Positions 48,994 through 60,641 of a stretch of 64,000 bases of DNA are shown piece after piece. Origin of the DNA: Saksenaea vasiformis B4078 (lineage: Eukaryota > Mucoromycota > Mucoromycetes > Mucorales > Saksenaeaceae); the NCBI GenBank assembly GCA_000697055.1, contig JNDT01002304.1:1-64000 (forward strand), read 5' to 3'. A program made the translations under genes and the position numbers. Below the pieces are notes generated by a model. That model saw nothing but the letters and a program-made list of their open reading frames with translations. It was not told where the DNA came from and made no database searches. The stretch's first letter is position 1, and every line of letters starts with the position of its first letter.

Positions 48994-49008
48994 AGGAAGC
49001 GACAACAG
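48994..49008. repeat. Target-site duplication, right copy
   Basis: aggaagcgacaacag, identical to 48728-48742. It marks the 5'-truncated end of the LINE. Confidence 0.8.
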
Positions 49009-51741
49009 TGACGGCGGCTTTTGGGGTTTTTGTCCGGTTGACCTGTTTCCCCAAATGCCGCCCTCTAAGAATCAATGCATATAATACCATAAATAGCTGT
49101 GTAACCTACCCACGGTTGATCACATAAAAAGACGGGATACCAAGTAAATAAACAGGGACTCTCTTGACCCGAAAAGGCTAAGACAATGTTAAAAGAAAAG
49201 ACTAAAGGCCTACCAACGGAGAAACTATTGAGTCCAACAAGAGCACATTATACCTGCAGTTCACCGCCAACGTCCCTAAATCAAAACTCACGTAAATCAC
49301 CAGTAATTGCGAGGGGGAATGTCATGTCTGGCCAATAGCATGTGCGTATATTGTCCCGGCCAGCAGTGATATTTCAATATAGTGTAAATTAGTTTCCGAC
49401 GAGCCAATAAAGCTTACTCCGAAATCCTATCAGGGGAGAAAGGAGGCGTTCTCGCCAGGAAGCTAACTTTGCTATTTGGAACCAAAGCAGTCATTGATGA
49501 TGACAATAACTATGGAGCAGCCCATTATGGTATATTGCATAAAGACTGTTCCGATTTGTAGAATTGCTTGGTCAGCGAAGACTATCGATTGGAATATGTA
49601 CCATTTTGGTCTAATCGCCTATCAACAATTTTTGCTCTTCAGCGCACTGCAGTCTATCCGTCCGTATTTATACTGTCTGAAATAGTTCCTCTCGTTACTC
49701 CGCCATTCGGTATAGAGAAAGTGGGGTCCTCTAAGTTGCAAAGATCGCTACAATTCCAAAGATTATAACAGTATACTGCGTTCATACATAATTCACAACA
49801 TTACCTTCACCCAATTTCAATTAGTCGCTTTTACATTATGTGCATATGCTACATACAAGGTGTCGTGTCTGAGATATAATCTATCGCTGTGTCAATATAG
49901 TAGACTCGATCTCCGATCATATAAATACAGTCGTAGCTAGTAATTAGTTCCTGGTCTACTTTTCTACCGAAATAAACGACACCCTCAGTCTCACTGTACT
50001 TACCAGTTCCAGTCACGACACAACACAAGGATAGAAACTGTCAACTACAGTTAATATCCATGATGAATGCATCATATAGAGGTTCCTTCAGTGCCTAGTG
50101 GTGTCATTCCTTATGTAATCGATTTACCGGTCAGCTGTATCAAAAACGGTCAGTAATTCATCCTGTCTATGTATAGAAAAGACCATGTTAGAACATTTAA
50201 ACTTCCGTCGTATGTGAGAAGTTATATATACCCTTCACCACGATAAATCATAGTTACCATACCTCAATGCTAACATATAGGAAAACTAGTATCCAGCAAT
50301 TAATGATATCTTTCATGACAGTGCTTAATCTCTACCATTTTCCAAGTTTACTGGCCCAAGTGGACATGATGGTTGCAATTACTGAAACAAAAGATCCACC
50401 GTAGGATTATTATTAGATATCTTGAGGTCTTAAACTTTGCCGCAACTCTACATGTTCCGTTTATTCCATAACGATCAATATCCATCCGTATCCAAAACAG
50501 CCACAAAGCGGCATAAGGGCATACATCAACCATAATAAAGATTCATCTCAATGCTGCCGGACTCTATCCACATGGGTGAATATCAGCTTCGTTCAATAGA
50601 CATCAGCTATCCTACGGTAATTCGTTTACGAGTAATCCGTCTAATTCAATGTGTTTCCAAGGAATCATCATACCATCCAATGCTAAACACAATTTAAAGG
50701 TTTAATTCTGTTTTACCAAATTGTTCTCTATTGGCCATCATTTTGATAGGAGTGGTATCACTTCCTTATCCCGGAAATGAGCAGCAAACAGTTGAGATAA
50801 AGTAAGATTTAGGCTAATCTTGGTGGATGCGCAATTATGTAAGGTACAGTTCCTACGAAGTGTGTCTAGTCAATGCATGCTGCTTCTGTGATTTCGTTCT
50901 GTAGGTCTGCCAGTTATTGATAAAAACACTTCGGAATTGTGACATAAGCGCTTCTTACTTATTGAAATGATGATAGCAACTCTCGTTTACACTATAGTTG
51001 CAGACCAATTGACGCCTGCCTTCAGACAATAGCGATCAATCAATGAATACAGGGTAACACGAAGGACCATTCAATCATCATAAGGCACTGGGACTAACCA
51101 AATTATAATTTCCTAGTATGACATAGTTAATCCTTGCCACCGCAGACATACTACTCAAGCCCAATTTGTGCCGCTTGAGAAGTATTTTTACGTTGACGAG
51201 TAGGAAACGTGTTCAAAGCACTGAGATAAATCTTTCCGTCTTTCCATCAATATGGATGTAGGTGTTTATAATTAATGCCTCATTCTCGCATAGGCAACAA
51301 TTCCTTTCAGTAATCGAGTTCTTGTCTTCATCCTTGCACTTTTATGTACCCATTCCTCCACGATCTCCAACAGTCAAACAGAAAGAAGCACTTACGGGTT
51401 TCAGACGATAAAACAGATTTTTACTGTTAAGATCATATTGTAATCTAACGTACATGTTTACAGCATACGGTTCGAGACTGTATCTGAATTTCGATCTACA
51501 GCTTAGAACATGTAGAGACCGCTATCAGCACTCTTGTTGCCTTCCAAGCTTCAAGTTTTCTTACGGAGCGGATCTTTTGAAATTAACGATAGGTGCAATT
51601 ATATGAAAATCTACAGTAAGTCTGTTTTGGCAGATTTTGTCTTGTCACAAAAAAAAACACCGAATCAAAATGTTGTCTTCTTCCTTTTTTCCCCTCATCT
51701 CGCTTCTCAATTTTCTTTTCTTTTCTCTTCAAGAAGCCAAA

Positions 51742-54531
51742 ATGGATCGTTACGAATTTCAAATACACACACTGATCTGGGCAATGTCCATGCTTTCGCT
51801 CACCGTATACACCGCCAAGGCGTATATCCTCAACAAAAAGCGCAAGAAGGCAGCTGAAAATGAACTGAAAGAAAAGATTACTGAAAAGGAAGAAGCAGAA
51901 AAGCGTAAGAGTGCTTCCAACGTTCAAAGATCTGACAACCTCATATTTTAGTGCTTCGAATGGTATGCGCAAGCTGCGGTCAGCAGGGACATCGAGATCG
52001 CCGGTCCACGAAATGCCCCAACCGGGAGGTAAAAGGTGCGTGATAAACTTTATCCATAATGACTCGTTGGCTAAAATAACCTCTGCTAGTTGGCGTAAAA
52101 CGCAAACGAGGGCCGGAACAGCAAGCCGAAAGTTCTAAGAAAGCAAAAGCGCAAGGCCGCAAACAAAAGCAAGCCGACACAAGGAACGAGTCCTTTGTCC
52201 CCAAGCCATGTCCCGCATGCGGTTCTTCCACGCACAGAAGTACAAGATCGAAGGATTGTACTGCTCACAAGAAGTCGACAGAAGAGATTTTGGAACAACG
52301 TCTAGGGAAAAAAAGGGAAATGTATACAAGAAAGTGCACTCTGGACGCAGTTGTCAGAGATCCTCATCGAGATCGATTTCGTGAAAGCACATTGGAACTT
52401 TCTACGTATCTTAGGCTTGTCGTATCAAGAACACAATTGTTCGTTAATCAATTCATCTTGGATCACGATATCATTCCGCCCATTTGCTTTACCCAGAATT
52501 TCTTTTATTCTGTCATGCAACTTGTCGTCGGTAGGCCGCTCACAACCACCAACGCAAAAATGCCGCCAGATCTTCAAAGCGCTTGGGAAGCATTCGTGAA
52601 CAACCATCCTTCCATGACGGAGAAGCCGCACACCAAGTTGAGATCTTCCGACGTACTTACGGAAGCATGTGTATTACTTGCAACTGCATATACCAATAAT
52701 ATAGTCGAGAACTTTGAATCAAGAATATGTTCCTTTGTAAAGTGGAAGTTGTCCGCATCGTTTCCAGTATGTATAGTATTCATGTAGGCACACATCAAAT
52801 TGACTACTGTTTGTAGGACATTAAGAAAGCTGAAGCGACGGCGATTGCATGCAAATACGCTTTTGAACGTATTGGAGGGGGTGCTCCGGAATGGCCCAGT
52901 ACAGTAGAACCGACGTTACCTCTTGTAGCTATTGTTGACAGCATCTGTGATGATCTAGAGGCATTGGTTCCAAAGCCTGCGACGCAACAGAGCATCTCAG
53001 CTTCCCCTGGCACATATCTACCAGCTATGAAATACATTTTGTCTTGTTATGAAGTAGAACACCAGATGGAGACCGCCTCACAGGAAGATTCTGATGATAT
53101 ACCCTTGCCAAGACTGTTTTCAATTTCACCGAAGCCTAGCGCAAAATGGCGGTTCATATCCATCAACGCTGAACTACTCGCTAGTGTGCTATCGTTGGAA
53201 CCACCAAAGGATCCAAGTGATTATCCTCGAATCTTTTTCGAAGTGTTTGACTTCTCCCATTTTGGTTTTAACAGGTATGATATATATATATATTAGTATC
53301 AGTTTATAAGGCGCATATATTCACATTTCCACAGTTGGGAATCGTTCACTCAATGTCCCAATCGCCAGTTTGCTGGTCGGGTCCTCAGCGACGGTTATGC
53401 AGTCAACCTAACTTTCTCAAGAAAAGCAAGAGATGCACTGCCAAGCACGGACATCGAGCTGGACGATTTTTCTCATCAAGAGATTGAAAACCACTTTGAG
53501 CCCTGGGCATTGGATCCGGGATTAAATCAAGTTTATACGGCTACGAATGGAAGGGGTGGGCAATCGCATCAGGTGCGACGTATTTCGACAAAGGAATATT
53601 ACGCTATGACTGGTTCAACAAGAAGAGCAAAGCAGCTTCAACGTGAAAAAGATAGAACTGGTATCACCCAAGTGGAGACAGAGCTGGAAAGCTGCAAGAC
53701 TTCATCATCAGAGAACCATCAGTCATACGTAGCAAGTTTTCTGCATAACTTTCAAACGCTAGCAAATTTTTATGGATCCCGCATGGCTGAACGACGATTT
53801 CGAAACTATCAAGGTGTCCAGAGAGCTGAAGAGGAAATGGTCAATATCCTTGTGAATGGGGAAAAAAAGTATTCAAAAAAACAACGAAAGAAAACGAAGC
53901 GTAATCGAAACACGCGAAAGAAAGCGACTCTTAGAAGAAAAGAACAAAGGAAGAACAAATGGCAATCGAGGTCAGTAAATTAGTGCAGATGACAGAAATG
54001 ATATACTAATGATAACCTTGTTTATAGCCCAAAATAGTCGGCAGTTCGTTCCACTCACAGTAAACCGTGTCCCAAGAAGAAGAAATGGTATCGTGCACCC
54101 TTTGCAACAACTTCCGAGATACCATTAGTTGTATTCGGCTCAGCGATGTTTGGCGCATCTTGTCATGCGTCTATGAAAGGGAAGAGACCTGGAGTAGTCA
54201 ACAAATGCTGGCGGATGTTGAAGAGACGTGAAAGAGCAGGTGAATTAATTGCTGTGACCATCGACGAATTCTACACCTCACAGGTAGGCTGTCTATAATT
54301 TGTCCTATTCTCATACATTGTCCTTAGATTTGTCATGCATGTTTGCATCGAGATTTAACGAAGGTGGTAACTTCGGACGGCGTATTGCACCATGGTGTGT
54401 CAGTCTGTAAAAACTGTCATACACTGTGGCAACGGGACGTGAACTCAGCAAAAAACATGTACTTCATTGCGAATTCGATCTGGTGCGGGCATGGGCGCCC
54501 AGAACAATTCTGCCGGCAACCATTGCCATAA
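51742..54531 (+). CDS. Fanzor (TnpB-like RNA-guided nuclease), apparently intact
   Basis: Seven exons (51742-51904, 51952-52035, 52090-52766, 52817-53274, 53335-53974, 54038-54283, 54328-54531) join without a stop to 823 residues. Fanzors are eukaryotic TnpB relatives that cut DNA guided by a transposon-encoded RNA. Visible: a zinc knuckle at about 60-76 (C60, C63, H68, C76: VCASCGQQGHRDRRSTKCP), a second at PCPACGSSTHR, a RuvC-I aspartate at about D521 (WALDPGLNQVYTA), the Fanzor-typical acidic residue before the zinc ribbon (TIDEFYTSQICHAC, D750/E751), a zinc ribbon of C758, C761, C783 and C786, and RuvC-III D793 in WQRDVNSAKNM. A basic helical insertion (KKQRKKTKRNR) follows RuvC-I. Residues 1-54 hold a hydrophobic stretch (about 8-30) and a charged helix. 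A stop at 51949-51951 lies inside the first 47-nt intron; translation from the ATG at 51960 alone would give 766 residues. Confidence 0.85.
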
Positions 54532-54561
54532 AAAAAATCGCCATTACGAATATGGTTTCTT

Positions 54562-54581
54562 TGTTTGCCTTCGAGCAAACA
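54562..54581 (+). other. Stem-loop just after the Fanzor stop
   Basis: tgtttgc and gcaaaca form a perfect 7-bp stem with a six-base loop (cttcga), 30 bases after the stop codon. In TnpB and Fanzor loci the guide RNA overlaps or follows the 3' end of the ORF, so this is a candidate part of that RNA. It could equally be chance; it is not followed by a T run. Confidence 0.3.
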
Positions 54582-55019
54582 GGGATTTAGATATTTACGT
54601 TTTACGGTAAGCTCAAGTCTCTAAAAGTGCACATCTCTAACTATCTCTACGTTTCTCTTCCTCAAATTTTATTTTGGTTGTATAATTTGTGGTAAGTAAA
54701 TCATATCAATCAATGGAGATACAGCATTCTTACTTTATCTTATGCAAATGCAAAATTGATCTCGAGCAGCGCAAATTCTTACACAAAAAAGTACAACAAA
54801 ATGAAGGAACTGACTGTTATCGGTAAAATATTTAGCCGTCATCTCTGTGCTCTATTTGCGTATGTTTCAAATGTAGGCCCACTTATGACCATATTAGTAA
54901 ACTTCAAACTGCTAACATTTTTTTTTTTTTTTCGTTGGAAGCGATTCTGTTGAGTAAAAGCCATTCATAATACATCCCTTTATCATAACAGCTCATTAGA
55001 ATTGTCGCATATTCATTTT

Positions 55020-55274
55020 TCATTTACCAGTAGGATCCTGAAGTTTTGGCACCAAAAATTGCGGAGCATAGATTTGGCGCACCATATCGCCTCGGCTGTC
55101 TCCAATATGATCGTCTAGTACACAGTAAAACCATTTAATACTCCAAGGTTTTAATGACCTTTGATGACAGATTCTTCTTATCTTGATGTGCGTCAGAAAT
55201 TCTACTGCAGAAGGTAGCAAAGGGAAGTCGCAAGTGCTATATCCAAACTTCTTGTCATACGTCTGCTGTCGCAA
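55020..55274 (-). pseudogene. Degenerate 3' end of the PD-(D/E)XK-like family
   Basis: The minus strand carries FPLLPSAVEFLTHIKIRR, matching FSLLPSAVEVLLQIKVRK of the gene at 47.9 kb, and continues in parallel through its intron (aaatggttttac) into the last exon (cgatcatattgga, cagccgagg). The donor gtaag of the intact copy is ataag here, so the intron could not be removed. No upstream exons remain. It lies in opposite orientation to the intact copy, with Fanzor between. Confidence 0.7.
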
Positions 55275-55600
55275 TGTATACTCAGCATTACTCCGTCAGT
55301 TCGGTTAGTTGGATGCCAGATTATAATGCAGTCCGTCGTCCTTGTCACAGAATAAAAAGAAACAATCCTAACCGAGTCTCATGTACTTCATCTCCTCATT
55401 CTCGACATTTAATTAACCGTCACTTCAGCAAGGCAGACGTATCGTACTTCTTTTTGGCTGTATCCAAGAACCTGTATCAATCATGGCTAAGTTTTCAAAC
55501 TAGTTACTTCACGGACTTGATGTTTCTATGTCAAAAACTGTATATTTTTATAAGATTAAGCTACACTGTACAAAAAAAAAAAGAAAAGAAGTGTCTCCAT

Positions 55601-58229
55601 CTACTCTTCTTCCTCTTCCTCTTCTTCAAGGCCAGCCTCTTCGTCTTCTATCTCTGCGGCCTCTACGCTGCGTCCAACCAAGGGTTTTATCAAGCGATCA
55701 AAGTAGGGATGTTCACCTTGGGGATTCAAGCGCTTGACTTGAGCAAAGTAGTGCTCGTAGACATTACCATCTGCTCGGCCGAGAGGACTGTTGATAATAA
55801 AGTCGCTCAGGTTGAACGCATCAACCAAGGGAATGGCCTGGTCACGCACTGCCTTGCATAAGGCGTTAGTCTTGCTGCGGATAAATTCAATCTGTGCAGG
55901 CGTGAAGTATTCATACTGAAGGAATGCGCCTGCATTGTCTTCGATTGTGTAAAGACCATAAAGAAGACAGATGTCCAACAACACGGGTTTCAAATCGCCA
56001 TCAATCTTGGCCACACGATCAGCAAAACGGTTGAACAAGTAACCGTAAGAATGGAGTTTAGCAGCGTACAGGCGAGATTGAGCTAATTCATAGTATCATG
56101 GTTAGTTGCTTTTCTCTTCCTTTTAGAGAAAGAAAACTTACAGCATTCTTCGTAAGCATCGTCGATGTCAAGGCCTTTGCTAAGGCAGGCTTCAAATTCT
56201 AAAGCAGCGTTCTTCACAACGTTAGCGCAGACGACACCCCAGGCCTCTGAAATGATCTTGGGATCCAAGATTTCTTCAGGCGTCTTTGCTGGACAGCGTT
56301 TGCCGATCAGCACATTCAAGTTGTTCAGGTAGCCGACGCCAGGGGATAGTTTCTTGCCCTTCATCGCCTCACGGTAGCTGCTAATGAGATAACGACCGGC
56401 CTGAAGAGTCAAGATGGTATTGTCGCCCTCCCAGGTACATTGGACAGCAAAGTCCTGGTACATACCGGCCAGACCGGTGTAGGCGGAATAACCATGGCCA
56501 CCACACGCCTGTCGACATTGTTCAATGGTGTTGAGACAGTTCCATGTACAGAACGCCTTCAGACCAGCACTGGTTGAGTGTGTTTCCTTCAATGTCTCCA
56601 GCACATCATTGAGATCGTTGTCTCCGGGTTTAGCATTCTCCAAACGAGCCATCATCTTGTTGTACATATCGGTCATCTCGGCACCAGTGAAAAGCATAGC
56701 AAATGTCTGGGCCAACAAAGGCATCAATCGACGTTGATGGATTGGATAGTCAAGTAGTTTGGTTTCCACATTGGATTTCGAGTTGGAAAATTGTCGACGG
56801 ACAGCAGCATAACGGATGGCAATCGAAAGCGCCTTCTTTGACACGTTACCACTGTCGACCACCATCGCAACACGACCTTGAAGGAGAGCACCGTAGGTCT
56901 GAACAAATGATTTAGTACTGGTAGCTAATACGTTCTTCAATCTTACCAATTGTTGCAGTTTCGGTTCCTGGACGGCGCCTGTTCGGGAAACCTGCATACC
57001 AGACAAGTATAAGCAGAAGTAACTCGGCTTCTTTTTCTTCTTACCTTGGCATGCTTCATTAGCATATAGCCTCTGGGAATACGGACGTTGGTAAATTGGA
57101 TCCAGCCATTATCGATACCGTCTCTTCCCTACATCATTAACCCCATGAGTATATTATTTTAGACAAAGATGTCTACGTTACCATCTTCTTGCCAATATCA
57201 CCAATGTTGATACCAGGAAGTGTGTTGTATGTCTTTGGATCTCTGAGAGGAACAATAAAACACTTGGTACCGTAGTTCTTTCCTTTCACAATCAGTTGAG
57301 CAAAGACAGCAGCGTGGGTTGCACTATGTGCTGCACCACCAATCCACCACTAATTCATTGCGCATCAGTCATCACGGAGTTAACATAGCGTTTGACAAAC
57401 CTTTGTAGCAGTCAAGGTAGGTGTGTGAATAATGAATTGGTCAGATGCCTCGTCAAAGGTAGCTGTCGTCTCCAAACCAGGGACATTGGACCCGTGACCC
57501 AATTCGGTCATGGCGAAACACCCGACCATGCCTGATAAGGATAGGGCACCCTTTTCAAACCAGTAGCCTAATTGACCTGGCGTAGCATTGCTTTGTAATG
57601 CGCCGACAAATAAACCATCTAATCATGAAGGTCAGTAAATCCTCGCCCCTCGTCGGATGAGTTTTCTCTTACAGTGTACACCGAATCGAGTCCAGAAACC
57701 AGGATCAATCATGGAAACCACTTCCATCCTCTTTCGGAAAACGTCAACGGACTCATTTTGAAGATGGTGGAGCAGACTGCGGAACTATAAATCACATTTT
57801 TTTTTTAGCGAAGTGATAGAAGAAGATAAAAGATTCTCATTTTTTGTACCTTCTCCATTGTACGTTCACGAAGCTCGTTCTTACTAATATCATGGATGTC
57901 GTCCATCTTGAAAAGAGGATCACGTTCGAGCTCCAGCATCATACGTTCCTTAAGCTACAGCCACAAGGTAAGCATGATGATCCAACTGTATTCCCTTTTT
58001 CTTTTACCAGTGTCAGCTTTTCGCCACCATCCAAAAGGTATGTGAGTTCTCGAATGTTAAAGCAGGCTTTTTCGCGTTCTTCCTTCATGGCTGCAATAGG
58101 ACTACGAGTGTATTTGGTCAGCTTCATGTCGACATGACGGGAAATTACTTACTCGACAGCCTGAGCATGAACCTGTTCCGGGGTGAGATGCTGTTTCACT
58201 GCGTTTATTCTTTGCTGTGCCGAAGACAT
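55601..58229 (-). CDS. Peroxisomal acyl-CoA oxidase
   Basis: A multi-exon minus-strand gene covering the full family length, from [11 protein letters not shown] to an acidic tail. Acyl-CoA oxidase catalyses the FAD-dependent, H2O2-producing first step of peroxisomal beta-oxidation. Family blocks: [26 protein letters not shown]-like [33 protein letters not shown]-like [16 protein letters not shown], and [13 protein letters not shown], which carries the catalytic Glu. The C-terminal half ([34 protein letters not shown]) is also complete. The last eight residues are all Glu, so no C-terminal SKL-type signal is present; import must rely on another signal, as in yeast Pox1. It starts 1.1 kb from PAF1, transcribed divergently. 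Confidence 0.93.
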
Positions 58230-59324
58230 GGTAGAAGAGGAGGGAATGGTGAAGAGATTAGAAGAGAAGACGAAGAAAAAAAAAGAGAAAACAGAAAGGC
58301 GGGGTAAATAGCTATCTATTTTATGATAGCTGCCGTTTTGTCCCAGGCCCGTTTATTCCTAAAAGTTGCCATATGCGGACGAGGTGTCTGACATCATGTT
58401 CCAATTTTGGCTTCAACTTGATTTTCACATGCTTCCACACATGCTTCTGTACAACGCTGGCTATCCGTTGACCCCACATCAGATATTGTTGCATAGACGC
58501 CAAAATATAGGATTTTATGTTTACGATCACGGAAAGACGTTTAGGCTTCGGTAAACTTTACTGTTATCATTCAAAAGTATGACAAAAATAAACCATAGCA
58601 CCAGTTGAGGAACCTTGGCCCTGACGACGGAAGTCCTTTTCCCCGCAAAAAAAAAAAGGTGTATCGTGCTACCATGTCACCTATCTTTCAACACCAATCA
58701 GTTCTTTCAGATCGATCTTTTTTAAATGCAGGGGTGAGAAAGCCGCCTATACTTTGATGCTTGGTCATCTCATTCGTCCATAAAGTCATAAGGTCCTTTT
58801 TTTTTTAATCTCCAAAGAAAAAGGATATCCATTTTAGGGATTGTTGATCAATGCAACGCAGCGGATCCTCTTTGCCTACACCTTTTTACCAGGATAAAAG
58901 GCATGGAATATAGAGAAAACCACTGATTTGTGGTAGTTAAACTAAGCGGGTGAATTGAACCATGGTGACGAAAATCGAGAAAACCGTAAACATCGCTTTG
59001 CACCTAACGCTGGCAATCTGGAGAAGCAGATGTTTTGTATTTTCACGTGAAGTGCCCCATATCATTGGCTTAGAACACTATCAGCGGGGTGAGTTCCACT
59101 AGGACCTGTAAAAGAAAAAAAAAGGCTGAGCAAATACACATCGATCTCGATCAGTCCACTTGAGAGAGGGTGGTTCGATCAGCAATGATGAGTGTCTCCC
59201 AAAATGCTCATTGCCTCATAACCCAACACCATTGGTACGGTGTTCCAAATAATTTTCGAGCAGCAAAATATTCGTCACGACGCTGCCCACAGGGCAAAAA
59301 CGAAAGAACGTTTCGCTGGACACC
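58230..59324. other. Divergent intergenic region (acyl-CoA oxidase / PAF1)
   Basis: No gene recognised. It contains a perfect 7-bp inverted repeat (agctatc/gatagct) about 80 bp upstream of the acyl-CoA oxidase start, and a palindromic CACGTG at 59043-59048, a possible site for bHLH factors. Promoters of both flanking genes must be here. Confidence 0.5.
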
Positions 59325-60641
59325 ATGTCTTCTTCAAAGTAAAGCCTAACGCACTTTTTTTTTTATTTCTCTCCATCATGTACTAAACAGCATGTAACAG
59401 AATGCGCACCGATTTCATCTGCCGCGTGCGGTATCGTAATACACTTCCTCCTATACCGTTCAGTCCGAAATTGCTCGCCATTCCAGCATTGACAGAGAAA
59501 CATGTTCATTGCGAATCGTCGTCTAATCTTTCCGATCATACACCGTATCCACTTCACGTAGATCCTGCATTTTCGATTCCATTTGATAACGCCGTTGTCG
59601 AGTACATTAATGAGATGGAAAGGAATCACGAAGAGGGTAAATGCTTTATTACCATCCATCGCATGCATGGCTGAAATCGCGTATGTATAGCCACACGAAT
59701 TGTGGAAGAAGTCGCGGAAGAGGACAAAATCCTTTTGACCAGCCCGGAGGATGAGAACAAGGAAAAGCGACCATCGGCCAAACCCAATGTCACTTGGTTG
59801 CGTCGTTCAGAATACATTGCTGCCGATACGCGAACTTCCACCGTGCGTCGCGAGGCAATGGAACATCAGTTTGCCATGTCAGGTCGAAAGGCCGTGTTCA
59901 ATTACGAAGATTATGCTACTGCTGAAGGTCAAGTGAAGGGTATCAACGAGACCTTCCGCCAGCCTGATCTGGCATCTGTATGGCATCCAAAGACGAAGGC
60001 TAAAGCGAAACGTATCATTCCATTGATACCAGATATGACATGCTGGGAAAACATTTATACTATTGGTCAGTTTAATCAAAATCCATCAGACGATCGACTA
60101 CAGACGAAAAAGAAACGACAAGCGAGCAATGGACGATATGCGGAGGCTACAGAACGTGGTATCCTCCGTCCCATTGCCAATCCCCATGATCCATCAGATA
60201 ACTACCTGATCTGGTTCTTACCAGATGAAGAAGCATCACGACGATTGAAAAAACAGAAAACCGCGCCACATGACCCATTGGGCTCTGAGGTAAGAAATAG
60301 GAAATGATGTGACGCATGAAAATCTTAACCGTAGCTGCATTGCGAAGCCTCTTTCCTTTGAAGCCGTTCGTGATTACACATACAACAACGACAATGCACC
60401 GAATCATCAACATCTACTGATTACGATACGTGATGATGGGGAAGGTCCAGCGGCACACTACAACCTTCTAAGAAGTAGGATGATAGCTCAGAAGAAACGA
60501 GCTTTGGTACGTGTTTTCTTGCGTGGGCTACAACAAGAGCATCTTACTCATACAGCATGAAATAGGGTGCGGCTGTTAAGAAATATTTACCCGATGACGA
60601 TTACGAAAAGCCCAATATTTTGACAGTTACCTACGAATAAG
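59325..60641 (+). CDS. RNA polymerase II-associated factor 1 (Paf1 complex subunit)
   Basis: Five exons (59325-59338, 59401-59636, 59691-60289, 60348-60506, 60567-60641) give 360 residues. The signature RTDFICRVRYRNTLPPIPF opens exon 2, after a first exon encoding only MSSSK. The second family block follows in exon 3 (NVTWLRRSEYIAAD), then TCWENIYTIGQF, DNYLIWFLP and exon 4's RDYTYNN. Paf1 scaffolds the complex that travels with RNA polymerase II and supports H2B ubiquitination and H3 methylation. It is shorter than animal Paf1, lacking the long acidic C-terminal tail. The fourth exon uses the acceptor gcgaag; the more obvious cgtag upstream would shift the frame. Confidence 0.92.

Larger units (their letters stand above)
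48117..51741. other. Gene-poor stretch upstream of Fanzor
   Basis: No recognisable gene apart from the truncated LINE insertion at 48.7-49.0 kb. Frames between 49.1 and 51.5 kb are short with no family features. The last 100 bases (51.64-51.74 kb) become strongly pyrimidine-rich, as expected of a transcribed leader. Confidence 0.5.
54532..55600. other. 3' flank of Fanzor and intergenic region
   Basis: The first few hundred bases are the expected location of the element's guide RNA and right end; a stem-loop at 54562-54581 is noted separately. No protein gene is recognised other than the minus-strand relic at 55020-55274. A long frame at 55274-55861 overlaps the acyl-CoA oxidase 3' exon on the other strand and is not believed. 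Confidence 0.4.

Noticed and set aside
51742..51951. Separate 69-residue small membrane protein upstream of Fanzor
   Set aside because: A strong donor (GTAAGA) and acceptor (ttttag) within it remove its stop and join it in frame to the Fanzor, so one spliced gene is simpler. It remains possible as an unspliced product.
55274..55861. 195-residue plus-strand frame
   Set aside because: It is antisense to the conserved 3' exon of acyl-CoA oxidase and has no family resemblance.
59170..59190. tRNA-like ggttcgatc word
   Set aside because: No acceptor stem, anticodon arm or D arm could be folded around it; similar isolated words elsewhere also failed.
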